In this document: positions 33,100-42,807 of the stretch, one piece after another
How the letters are laid out: each line of letters starts with the position of its first letter
Numbering within the stretch: the first letter of the stretch is position 1
Assembly (NCBI GenBank): GCA_029257745.1
Contig: JARIAS010000060.1
Coordinates: 1 to 49,619 of the forward strand
DNA from: Candidatus Cryptobacteroides sp.
GTDB lineage: Bacteria > Bacteroidota > Bacteroidia > Bacteroidales > UBA932
DNA: 49,619 bases
Direction of reading: 5' to 3'
Notes under the pieces: model-generated
Databases searched by the model: none
What the model was told of the DNA's origin: nothing
What the model saw: only the letters and a program-made list of their open reading frames with translations
Program-made: the position numbers and the translations under genes

Positions 33100-34401
33100 T
33101 TACTCGTATTTTGGCTTAATAAACCATAAGTCATTTATATTAAAACTTATATTTATTGTAGCGTAATACTCTTTTACTAAGTTATCCAAAGGGGATTGCC
33201 TTCTTTCAAAATCAAAGGCTACACTAATACCATTATAAAATCTAAATATAGGAAAAGTTGCTCCTAATGTAATACCTATACTATTTAGATTAGTACCGTT
33301 AATATTATAATATGAAGTATTATAATATGTTCCAAGTCGATAACTCATTCTTTTAGAATAATACCTTGTATCTATAATATTAGGAGTATATTCTAAGCCT
33401 AATCTAAATGAATGTGATATAGATGATTGAAACTTTACATCGGAATAATTAGAAAAACCTAATATCTTATCCATATTAGAATTACGCCAATCTGACAAGA
33501 TATAATCAAACTCTATAAAAAACTTATCAGACTTATTTAAAGAAAGACCTAAAGCTATTTCATTTCCTAACTTAGGAGTCAAAGCTGATTTATTATCAAT
33601 TTTAACTGTGTCTACCCTCTGTTGTATACTTGAAATATACACATTTTCCATATCACCTGCAAGTTTAACACTAGGCTTATAAGTCACACCTAATATTATT
33701 TTATAATCCTTGATTACATTCTCCTCATATTGAAAACCAATTTTTGGAGCTAATGCAGATAGTTTCATATTATAAGAATGATTAAAATTCCTATATGAAC
33801 TATTCTGAAATAGTATATTAGAGGACTTTGTTATATTACCAAAATAATAATTAAGCTCTAGGCCTAATGAGTATTTATTCCACAAAGTATAAGCTATTCC
33901 TGAATATAAATTATATAAGGAACCTCGTCCATTCACACTATTATAAAAAGTACCCGTTCTTGCTATTACCTCAGGGCTACCATTAAATGATCTCATATTA
34001 TAAGCAACAGAACTATAAGGACTTAAACCTAAATAAAAGGCTAATTTCTTATATATTGGTACGCTAAATGATATATTACTCACATTTACAATATTACTGC
34101 TAGAGTAAATATTACCCTGTCTATACAATCCTAAATTTAAATCCATACCAAGATCAGCTAAAAAAGCTAAAGTATCTCTTGCTGATACTGCTGCAGGATT
34201 TATATGATTTAGAAAACGCTTATTTCTACTTGCTAAACCAATATAAGCCATACCTTTAGTATTAGCTCCTCCTTGTTTATATAAATCCCCTATACCATAA
34301 ATAGAGTATGGACTATATCTTGTATTTGCTACATCTTGAGCATATATTGTAGTACTCAAGACAATAAAAAAAGCAATTAGACTAATTAATTTCTTTAACA
34401 T
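33100..34401 (-). CDS. Outer-membrane beta-barrel protein
   Basis: Signal peptide and alternating beta-rich, aromatic-rich sequence (NTRYSPYSIYGIGDLY..MAYIGLASRN..INPAA). Confidence 0.75.
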   Translation of the reverse strand: MLKKLISLIAFFIVLSTTIYAQDVANTRYSPYSIYGIGDLYKQGGANTKGMAYIGLASRNKRFLNHINPAAVSARDTLAFLADLGMDLNLGLYRQGNIYSSSNIVNVSNISFSVPIYKKLAFYLGLSPYSSVAYNMRSFNGSPEVIARTGTFYNSVNGRGSLYNLYSGIAYTLWNKYSLGLELNYYFGNITKSSNILFQNSSYRNFNHSYNMKLSALAPKIGFQYEENVIKDYKIILGVTYKPSVKLAGDMENVYISSIQQRVDTVKIDNKSALTPKLGNEIALGLSLNKSDKFFIEFDYILSDWRNSNMDKILGFSNYSDVKFQSSISHSFRLGLEYTPNIIDTRYYSKRMSYRLGTYYNTSYYNINGTNLNSIGITLGATFPIFRFYNGISVAFDFERRQSPLDNLVKEYYATINISFNINDLWFIKPKYE

Positions 34402-35107
34402 TATTTTTAGCTATTAGTGCTAAACCCATTAGCACAAGGTTACAAATAACAAATATGGACTTTTTCATTCTTTTTGCAAAATAATTTGCATCTCCGCCGG
34501 TAAATATTATTGAATTATTTGGATATAATCTCATATAACCCTCTATCTCAAGTATAATTCCATTAACAACACCTGCACTAATAGATGATTCTAAATCATT
34601 TGCCAATATAGGTATATCATCTCCTAAATTAACTAAAGGCAATGATTTTGAATATTTATTTAAAGCCTTAAATCTTGTTTTACATCCTAAAGATATATTA
34701 CCTCCAACATACTCTGCTTTCTCACCTATAACATCTATGGATAAAGTATTACCAAAATCTATTAATGTAAAAGAATTATCCCTAAAAAAATGCTTTGATG
34801 CTATTATGGATACAAATCTATCAGGACTTAAATAAGATGGTAAATTATACTCCTTATACAACTCCTTATTTGTATTATCCAATATTATCAAATAGTTACA
34901 TAATTTTTGAAAAATTTCTTTATCACTATTTGATATAACATACACTGAAGATATAACTATTATATCTGCTCTCTGCTGCTCTACAAGGGATAAAATAAAA
35001 TTTTTAACCTTATCACCTTGATACCTTATAATCTTAGTAAGTATAAGTTCTTCTGCCCAAGCAGCTTTTACTGCTGTATTTCCTATATCTATTAATAGAT
35101 TTGCCAC
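34382..35107 (-). CDS. coaX: Type III pantothenate kinase
   Basis: MANLLIDIGNTAVKAAW, TLIDFGNTLSIDVI..GGNISLG, IIFTGGDANYFA. Confidence 0.93.
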   Translation of the reverse strand: MANLLIDIGNTAVKAAWAEELILTKIIRYQGDKVKNFILSLVEQQRADIIVISSVYVISNSDKEIFQKLCNYLIILDNTNKELYKEYNLPSYLSPDRFVSIIASKHFFRDNSFTLIDFGNTLSIDVIGEKAEYVGGNISLGCKTRFKALNKYSKSLPLVNLGDDIPILANDLESSISAGVVNGIILEIEGYMRLYPNNSIIFTGGDANYFAKRMKKSIFVICNLVLMGLALIAKNNVKEIN

Positions 35108-35149
35108 TTTAATATCTTTAAGCTATTTACAAAGGTAATAACTTATATA

Positions 35150-38100
35150 TCAATATACTAATTTTTTAATTAAGTTGTAAGCATCTTTAATACTTTTTAC
35201 ATTTCTACTTATCAATCTTAATTTATTATCATTTTGCTTTAATTCAAAAATTTGAGGGTAATTAGATACTTTTTCTAAAAGTTTAGAAAAAACATCAGAC
35301 TTATAATAAGCTGACATTGGATTTAAAACAAAGAAGGCTATAAGTATACCATTTTTTATAATAATTTTTTCAAAACCTAGATGCACAGCTATATTTCTTA
35401 TCTTTATAACATTTATCAATTCTACAAATTCATTTGGCATCTTACCAAATCTATCCTGTATTTTTAATACATATTTATCTATATCTTCTTCCCTGTTAAA
35501 GGCATCTAACTCTTTATATATCCTTATCTTTTCAGAACTTATATTTATATAAGTATCAGGTATTAACGCTTCTTTATCTGTATCTATTGTACAATCATCT
35601 ATATAAGTAGTTGCTTTAGCTTTTGTTACTACATTTTCCTCTATACCTAATTCATTCATAGCCTCTGCTAATATCTTTTGATATGTCTCGTACCCCATAT
35701 CAGAGATAAAACCACTTTGCTCTGCACCTAAAAGATTACCTGCACCTCTTATATCAAGATCTTGCATTGCAATATTAAAACCACTTCCTAAATCTGAAAA
35801 CTCTTCTATTGCTCTTAACCTTTTTTTAGCATCATCTGATAAGCTTGTCATAGGTGGTACAATCAAATAACAAAAAGCTTTTTTATTGGAACGACCAACC
35901 CTTCCTCTTAATTGATGTAAATCACTTAAACCAAAGTTCTGAGCCTGATTTATAATAATTGTATTAGCATTTGGAATATCTATTCCACTTTCTATAATAG
36001 TTGTAGAAAGTAAAAGATCATAATCTCCATTCATAAAGTCTAACATCTTATTTTCTAATACTTTAGCCTCCATTTGTCCATGAGCTACACATATCCTTAA
36101 ATCAGGAACCAATCTTTGCAAAATATCCCTTATAGACGAGAGTTGCTCTACTCTATTATGCAAGAAAAATAACTGTCCAGCCCTATTTAATTCGTAATTA
36201 ATTATTGATTTTATTTCACTTTCATCAAATAACATAATTTCTGTTTGAATAGGTATTCTATTGGGTGGGGGAGTACTAATAATAGATAAATCCCTTGCTC
36301 CTAATAAAGAAAACTGCAGAGTTCTTGGTATAGGAGTTGCTGTAAGAGTAAGTGTATCAATATTTTGCTGATACTCTCTTATCTTTTCCTTTGCACTTAC
36401 TCCAAATTTTTGTTCTTCATCTATTATTAATAAAGCTAAGTCTTTAAAAACAAAACTTTTACTAAGTAGCTTATGTGTTCCTATTAAAATATCTATTGAA
36501 CCTTGTTTAATCTTTGTTTTAATCTCTGTTACTTCCTTTGTAGTCCTCAAACGACTTACATAATCTATATTACAAGGAAAATCTTTAAGACGAGAAGTAA
36601 AGGTCTTATAATGCTGTAAGGCTAAAATAGTTGTAGGAACCAATACAATCACTTGTTTATTATCATTTACAGCCTTAAAAGCAGCACGAATAGCTAATTC
36701 TGTTTTACCAAAGCCAACATCTCCACACACTAATCTATCCATAGGGCTTTGGTCTTCCATATCTTTTTTTATAGCAATAGTTGCCTGTTCCTGATCATAA
36801 GTATCCTCATATATAAAAGATGATTCCAACTCCTCCTGTAAATAGTTATCAGGACTAAAGGCAAAACCAGACATAGATTTTCTTTTGGCATATATCTGAA
36901 TAAGCTCTTTTGCTATATCTTTTACTTTAGATTTTGTATTATTCTTTAGATTTTGCCAAAGCTTTGAACCCAATTTATGTATTTTAGGAGCTATCGCATC
37001 TTTAGACTTATACCTTGCAATCCTATGTAAAGAATGTACTGAAACAAAGACAACATCGTTATCCTTGTATATAAGTTTAACCATTTCTTTAATCCTGCCC
37101 TTGTCATCTTTTATCCTTACCAAACCTCCAAAAACGCCTACTCCATGATCTATATGAACTATATAATCACCTATATTAAAGGCACTTATATCATTTAATG
37201 TAAGTTGTTCACTCTTTTCGACAGATTTTCTTATACTTACCCTATGATAACGATCAAAAATCTCATGATCTGAGTAACAACATATTTTTTCATCATTATC
37301 TATAAAACCTCTGTGTATATTATGATTGGGTTTTAATATAGGTATCACAGAATTATTTTGGGATAATATAGAATGAAGTCTATCTAATTGACTTTCCTTT
37401 TCACCATATATATATACAGTATATGAAGACTCTAATTTAGTTCTTATATCACTTGCTAACAGCTCAAAATTTTTATTAAAAACAGGCTGAGGAGATATAT
37501 TAAAATCAATTGTTTCAATATTTTTATATGATAGTGGAGTATCAATGAATACTTTCTTAAAATCAGATAATGTACTATAAAATTCTGCATCTCTATAATT
37601 ATCAGAACTATCTAACCATATCAAAGAATCTTTATGTAAAAGATTTGTTATATAATACTCATTATCATTATCAATTATATTTGACCATATATCAACACTA
37701 TCTAATTCATTTACTGATAATTGTGTATTAATATCAAAGCTATTTATCTTTTCCACCTCATCTCCAAAAAATGAAAGCCTATAAGGCATATTATCTGTAT
37801 ATGAAAATATATCAATAATAGCACCTCGTATAGCAAATTGTCCAGGAGATGACACAAAATCTACCTTTTCAAATCCATTATTAAAAAGCTTAGTTTTAAG
37901 TTCTTCATAAGATATTTCTGTATTTTTAGTGATTTTAATGCTCGATTTTTCTATATTATCACGATGAGGAAGTTTTTCTTGTAAAGCTTCAGGATAAGTA
38001 ACTACTATTAAAAAATCATCAAACTTATAATCTATTATTTTAGATATAGCGGACGTTCTTTGAACTACTAAACTTGACTTATAATTACTCCTTTCTATAT

Positions 38101-38335
38101 TCTTACCAGATATAGGTAAAAAATACACCCTATCTCCTTCTACTAATTTATAAAGGTCTGATGCACAATACTCTGCCTCCTCTTTATTAGCTAAGACTAT
38201 TAAATTCAAGCCCTTAGATACTACTTGAGATAATACAAACCATCTTGCTGATAAAAACAAACCTTTACAAAAACTTTCTTTTTGTGTCTTTATAGAATTC
38301 TCTAATTGTGTTGATTTCTTAGAACTTATCCACAT
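35150..38335 (-). CDS. mfd: Transcription-repair coupling factor Mfd
   Basis: GDYIVHIDHGVGVFGGL, RLVCGDVGFGKTELAIRAAF, LLIIDEEQKFGV, LRGRVGRSNKKAFCYL. Confidence 0.97.
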   Translation of the reverse strand: MWISSKKSTQLENSIKTQKESFCKGLFLSARWFVLSQVVSKGLNLIVLANKEEAEYCASDLYKLVEGDRVYFLPISGKNIERSNYKSSLVVQRTSAISKIIDYKFDDFLIVVTYPEALQEKLPHRDNIEKSSIKITKNTEISYEELKTKLFNNGFEKVDFVSSPGQFAIRGAIIDIFSYTDNMPYRLSFFGDEVEKINSFDINTQLSVNELDSVDIWSNIIDNDNEYYITNLLHKDSLIWLDSSDNYRDAEFYSTLSDFKKVFIDTPLSYKNIETIDFNISPQPVFNKNFELLASDIRTKLESSYTVYIYGEKESQLDRLHSILSQNNSVIPILKPNHNIHRGFIDNDEKICCYSDHEIFDRYHRVSIRKSVEKSEQLTLNDISAFNIGDYIVHIDHGVGVFGGLVRIKDDKGRIKEMVKLIYKDNDVVFVSVHSLHRIARYKSKDAIAPKIHKLGSKLWQNLKNNTKSKVKDIAKELIQIYAKRKSMSGFAFSPDNYLQEELESSFIYEDTYDQEQATIAIKKDMEDQSPMDRLVCGDVGFGKTELAIRAAFKAVNDNKQVIVLVPTTILALQHYKTFTSRLKDFPCNIDYVSRLRTTKEVTEIKTKIKQGSIDILIGTHKLLSKSFVFKDLALLIIDEEQKFGVSAKEKIREYQQNIDTLTLTATPIPRTLQFSLLGARDLSIISTPPPNRIPIQTEIMLFDESEIKSIINYELNRAGQLFFLHNRVEQLSSIRDILQRLVPDLRICVAHGQMEAKVLENKMLDFMNGDYDLLLSTTIIESGIDIPNANTIIINQAQNFGLSDLHQLRGRVGRSNKKAFCYLIVPPMTSLSDDAKKRLRAIEEFSDLGSGFNIAMQDLDIRGAGNLLGAEQSGFISDMGYETYQKILAEAMNELGIEENVVTKAKATTYIDDCTIDTDKEALIPDTYINISSEKIRIYKELDAFNREEDIDKYVLKIQDRFGKMPNEFVELINVIKIRNIAVHLGFEKIIIKNGILIAFFVLNPMSAYYKSDVFSKLLEKVSNYPQIFELKQNDNKLRLISRNVKSIKDAYNLIKKLVY

Positions 38336-38655
38336 TTTACACTAAAATATTGTTAATAACTATATAAAATTCTGTTAATACTAAGTGTATAACGTGTACA
38401 AAAGTAATAATAACTTATTTTTTATTTATAAAATATTTTAGATAAGCATCGAAGTTTTTATATTATCAAATTATTAATACACATTTTTTATAAATTTTAT
38501 TAATAGATAAATCTTAATTTATACACATTTTATAATTACTGATTATCAAACACTTAAGATAGTTATACACTTTTACACACATATATATACAATATTATTT
38601 TTCTTTATATACTATAAAGTTTAATTATATTTATAATTCATTTTGATAAAAGTTT
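38326..38655. other. Candidate chromosomal replication origin (oriC) region
   Basis: TTATCCACA 38326-38334 (+), TTATACACA 38519-38527 (+), TTATACACT 38563-38571 (+) and 38384-38392 (-), 8/9 matches 38475-38483 and 38573-38581; very AT-rich, non-coding, flanked by divergent mfd and ruvB; apparent GC-skew sign change across it. Confidence 0.7.
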
Positions 38656-38661
38656 TTGTTA

Positions 38662-39705
38662 ATGGAGAATAATTTTAATCCTCACACATCTAAATTTGAA
38701 AAAGATAAGGAGTTTGAAGGTGCTATAAGGCCACAAGAACTCTTGGATTTTACAGGGCAAGATAAAATTATAGAAAATTTAAAGATTTTTATTGCTGCTG
38801 CAAAATTAAGAGGAGAATCTTTGGATCACGTTTTATTTCATGGGCCTCCAGGTTTAGGTAAAACAACTTTAGCTCATATTATAGCCAATGAACTTGGTGT
38901 TAATATGAAAATTACATCTGGTCCAGTTTTAGATAAGCCTGGTGATTTGGCTGGATTATTAACTTCTTTAGATGAGGGTGATGTATTGTTTATAGATGAA
39001 ATACATCGTCTATCTGCCGAAGTAGAGGAATATTTATATTCTGCAATGGAAGATTATGTTATTGATATTATGATTGATAAAGGACCAGGAGCTAGGTCTG
39101 TCAGATTATCATTAAATCCTTTTACCTTAATAGGTGCTACTACAAGAAGTGGGCTTTTAACCTCTCCTTTGAGGGCTAGATTTGGTATAACATGTGCGTT
39201 GGAATATTATGATATTAAGGATTTGGTATATATTATCAAAAGAAGTTCAGATATTCTATCTATAGGTATAGATACTCAAGCTGCAAAGATTATAGCCATG
39301 AGGAGTAGGGGAACCCCACGTATTGCAAATGCCTTACTTAGGAGGGTTAGAGATTTTGCACAGGTTAAGGGTAATGGTACTATTGATGTAGATATAGCAA
39401 ATTTTGCCTTAGATGCTCTTAATATTGATACTAGGGGACTTGATCAAATTGATAATAAGATATTGAGTACTATTATAACTAAGTTTAAAGGTGGTCCTGT
39501 CGGTATTAGTACAATAGCTACTGCTGTATCTGAAGATGCTGGTACTATTGAAGAAGTTTATGAGCCTTTTTTAATAAAAGAGGGCTTTATACAAAGAACA
39601 TCTAGGGGTAGAATAGTTACTGAATTGGCATATAAACATCTAGGTTTAGATACTTATATGAATAATAATAATCCATTTGATAGTGATAAAAACCTATTTG
39701 AGTGA
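38662..39705 (+). CDS. ruvB: Holliday junction branch migration helicase RuvB
   Basis: [73 protein letters not shown] at 38662 is preferred over the in-frame TTG at 38656. Confidence 0.97.
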   Translation: MENNFNPHTSKFEKDKEFEGAIRPQELLDFTGQDKIIENLKIFIAAAKLRGESLDHVLFHGPPGLGKTTLAHIIANELGVNMKITSGPVLDKPGDLAGLLTSLDEGDVLFIDEIHRLSAEVEEYLYSAMEDYVIDIMIDKGPGARSVRLSLNPFTLIGATTRSGLLTSPLRARFGITCALEYYDIKDLVYIIKRSSDILSIGIDTQAAKIIAMRSRGTPRIANALLRRVRDFAQVKGNGTIDVDIANFALDALNIDTRGLDQIDNKILSTIITKFKGGPVGISTIATAVSEDAGTIEEVYEPFLIKEGFIQRTSRGRIVTELAYKHLGLDTYMNNNNPFDSDKNLFE

Positions 39706-39742
39706 AAATTGATATAAAATTATAATAATTTGTTATTTTTTT

Positions 39743-39774
39743 ACTGAATAATCGAATAAGTTTTAATAAATTTG
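39743..39774 (+). promoter_or_regulatory. Possible Bacteroidetes-type promoter for sdhAB
   Basis: -7-like TAAATTTG at 39767-39774 with imperfect -33-like element (ACTG) 20 nt upstream. Confidence 0.35.
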
Positions 39775-39919
39775 CGAAACGAAGTTTAATTAATGTAATT
39801 ATACTTCAGCAATTTTTAGGATATACTTTTAAAAAGGTGATTTTATTTCCTATAAAGGTTTTAAAATCTCTTGAGTTGTATATAAATTGTATTAGAAACA
39901 ATTTCATAATAACTATAAA

Positions 39920-41866
39920 ATGGCCGATAAATTTATCTCAAAAATTCCTGATGGACCTTTGTCAGAAAAATGGACAAAGCGTAAGTCAGAAATTCGTCTT
40001 GTCAGTCCTAATAATAAAAGGAAACTTGAAATTATTGTAGTAGGTACAGGTTTAGGTGGTGCAGCAGCAGCATCTTCACTTGGAGAATTAGGATACAATG
40101 TTAAAGTTTTCTGTATTAGTGATTCTCCTCGTAGGGCACACTCAATTGCTGCTCAGGGTGGTATTAATGCAGCAAAGAATTATCAAAGCGATAATGATTC
40201 TGTTTATCGTCTTTTCTATGACACAATTAAAGGAGGCGACTATCGTAGTCGTGAAGCAAACGTATATCGTTTAGCAGAAGTTAGTGCTGATATTATAGAT
40301 CAGTGCGTTGCTCAGGGAGTTCCTTTTGCAAGGGAATATGGTGGTTACTTAGCAAATCGTTCTTTCGGTGGTGTGCAAGTAAGTCGTACATTCTATGCTA
40401 GGGGACAAACAGGACAACAATTGCTTCTTGGAGCTTATGCTTCTTTAAATAAAGAGATAGCTGCAGGTACTGTAAAAAGTTATCCTAGACATGAAATGCT
40501 AGATTTAGTTATCATTAATGGGGAAGCTAAAGGTATTATAGCAAGAAATCTAGTAACAGGTAAATTGGAAAGATTTGGTGCTCATGCAGTTGTAATTGCA
40601 ACAGGTGGATATGGTAATACCTATTTCCTATCTACTAATGCTATGAATAGTAATGGTTCAGCAGCTTGGCAATGTTATAAGAGAGGTGCTTATTTTGCAA
40701 ACCCTTGTTTTGCTCAGATTCACCCTACTTGTATACCTGTTCACGGATTACAGCAATCTAAATTGACTCTTATGTCAGAGTCTTTGAGAAATGATGGTAG
40801 AATATGGGTTCCTAAGAAAATGGAGGATGTTGAAAAATTGCGTAAGCATAAGATTAAGGCGTCTCAAATACCTGAGGAAGATAGGGATTATTATTTGGAG
40901 CGTCGTTATCCTGCATTTGGTAACTTAGTGCCACGTGATGTTGCATCTAGAGCAGCAAAAGAAAGATGTGATGCTGGATTTGGTGTAAATGAAACAGGTT
41001 TGGCTGTGTTCCTTGATTTTAAGGACGCTATCAATAGATTAGGTGAAAAGAGGGTAGCAGAGCGTTATGGTAACCTTTTTGATATGTATGAAAAGATTAC
41101 TGCTTCAAGTCCATGGAAAGAACCTATGATGATATATCCTGCAATACACTACACTATGGGTGGTATTTGGGTAGATTATGATTTACAGACTACTATACCT
41201 GGATTATATGCAATAGGTGAGGCTAACTTCTCAGATCATGGAGGAAACAGGTTAGGTGCATCTGCTCTTATGCAAGGTTTAGCAGACGGATATTTTATTC
41301 TTCCTATAACAATAGGTGATTATCTATCACATAAATTCTCTGAACCTAAAACTGATACTAATGCACCTGAATTTGCAAAGGTAGAGGCAGAGATTCAACA
41401 GAAGATAGATAAATTATTCTCTATTAAGGGAAAACAAACAGTAGACTCTTTACATAAGAAATTAGGTCATATTATGTGGGAATATGTAGGTATGGCACGT
41501 GATGCAGAGGGTCTTAAAACAGCAATTAAAGAGATACAAGAACTTAAAAAAGTGTTCTGGTCTGATGTATGTGTACCTGGTGAAAAGGCAGAGTTTAACC
41601 AAGAATTGGAAAAAGCCTTGAGATTAGCTGATTTCTTTGAAATTGGAGAGTTGATGGCAAGAGATGCCTTGAATAGAAATGAATCTTGTGGAGGTCACTT
41701 CCGTACAGAAAGTCAAACTCCTGAAGGTGAGGCTAAGCGTGATGATGAGAATTATATGTATGTAGCTTCTTGGGAATATAAAGGGGAGAATGTTGAGCCA
41801 GAACTGCATAAAGAGCCTCTCAAATATGAGTTTATAAAGGTGGCTACTAGAAATTATAAAGACTAA
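39920..41866 (+). CDS. sdhA: Succinate dehydrogenase/fumarate reductase flavoprotein subunit
   Basis: [92 protein letters not shown]. Confidence 0.97.
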   Translation: MADKFISKIPDGPLSEKWTKRKSEIRLVSPNNKRKLEIIVVGTGLGGAAAASSLGELGYNVKVFCISDSPRRAHSIAAQGGINAAKNYQSDNDSVYRLFYDTIKGGDYRSREANVYRLAEVSADIIDQCVAQGVPFAREYGGYLANRSFGGVQVSRTFYARGQTGQQLLLGAYASLNKEIAAGTVKSYPRHEMLDLVIINGEAKGIIARNLVTGKLERFGAHAVVIATGGYGNTYFLSTNAMNSNGSAAWQCYKRGAYFANPCFAQIHPTCIPVHGLQQSKLTLMSESLRNDGRIWVPKKMEDVEKLRKHKIKASQIPEEDRDYYLERRYPAFGNLVPRDVASRAAKERCDAGFGVNETGLAVFLDFKDAINRLGEKRVAERYGNLFDMYEKITASSPWKEPMMIYPAIHYTMGGIWVDYDLQTTIPGLYAIGEANFSDHGGNRLGASALMQGLADGYFILPITIGDYLSHKFSEPKTDTNAPEFAKVEAEIQQKIDKLFSIKGKQTVDSLHKKLGHIMWEYVGMARDAEGLKTAIKEIQELKKVFWSDVCVPGEKAEFNQELEKALRLADFFEIGELMARDALNRNESCGGHFRTESQTPEGEAKRDDENYMYVASWEYKGENVEPELHKEPLKYEFIKVATRNYKD

Positions 41867-41872
41867 TTGGCT

Positions 41873-42652
41873 ATGGAATTTAATCTTAAAATATGGCGTC
41901 AAAAAAACGCTAATTCAAAAGGACATTTTGAAACTTATAAAATCTCTGATATAGAGGAAGATGCTTCTTTCTTGGAGATGTTAGATATTCTTAATGAACA
42001 ACTTATTAGGGAAGGAATAGATCCGGTAGCCGTTGATAAGGGCTGCAAGAGTAGTGGTCCTGTATCTTTTGACCATGATTGTCGTGAAGGTATATGTGGT
42101 GCTTGTTCTCTTTATATAGATGGTAGAGCTCATGGTCCAGACGATCATGTTACTACTTGTCAGTTATTTATGCGTCACTTTAAAGATGGTGCTACTATAA
42201 CTGTTGAGCCTTGGAGGAGTTCAGGTTTTCCTGTTATAAAAGACTTAGTAGTTGATCGTACAGCATTTGATAAAATACTTCAAGCAGGAGGTTTTGTTTC
42301 TGTGAGAACAGGTTCTGCACAAGATGCAAATAATATACTTATACCTCATGATCAAGCTGAGCAAAGTATGGATGCTGCTGCTTGTATAGGGTGTGGAGCT
42401 TGTGTAGCTACTTGTAAAAATGGTTCAGCAATGCTTTTTGTAGGTGCTAGAGTTAGTTCTTTAGCTTTACTACCTCAAGGTAAATTAGAAGCTGCAAGAA
42501 GAGCAAAATCTATGGTTGCAAAGATGGACGATTTAGGTTTTGGTAACTGTACCAATACACGTGCATGTGAAATGGAATGTCCAAAAGGTATTTCAGTAGA
42601 TCATATTGCTAGATTAAATAGGGAGTTCTTAAAGGCAAAATTTGCTGAATAA
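41873..42652 (+). CDS. sdhB: Succinate dehydrogenase/fumarate reductase iron-sulfur subunit
   Basis: [50 protein letters not shown] at 41873 likely instead of TTG 41867. Confidence 0.97.
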   Translation: MEFNLKIWRQKNANSKGHFETYKISDIEEDASFLEMLDILNEQLIREGIDPVAVDKGCKSSGPVSFDHDCREGICGACSLYIDGRAHGPDDHVTTCQLFMRHFKDGATITVEPWRSSGFPVIKDLVVDRTAFDKILQAGGFVSVRTGSAQDANNILIPHDQAEQSMDAAACIGCGACVATCKNGSAMLFVGARVSSLALLPQGKLEAARRAKSMVAKMDDLGFGNCTNTRACEMECPKGISVDHIARLNREFLKAKFAE

Positions 42653-42674
42653 GCATTCTTTTATAATATAAATT

Positions 42675-42712
42675 TAGGCTGGGATAATTAATTTTTCCCA
42701 GCCTATTTTTTA
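42675..42712 (+). terminator. Intrinsic terminator after sdhB
   Basis: TAGGCTGGGA ... TCCCAGCCTA hairpin followed by T-run. Confidence 0.9.
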
Positions 42713-42807
42713 GTAATAATATTTTATAGGTTTAAGTAGAGTTGTTTGTATATATTATTTATAGCTATTTAGGTAAAAAGTATTTTTTATAATATATTTA
42801 AGTAAAG

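Noticed and set aside
39837-40040. 67-aa ORF overlapping the sdhA start, considered as a remnant sdhC
   Set aside because: Too short, mostly out-of-frame overlap with sdhA, no cytochrome b helices or conserved His.
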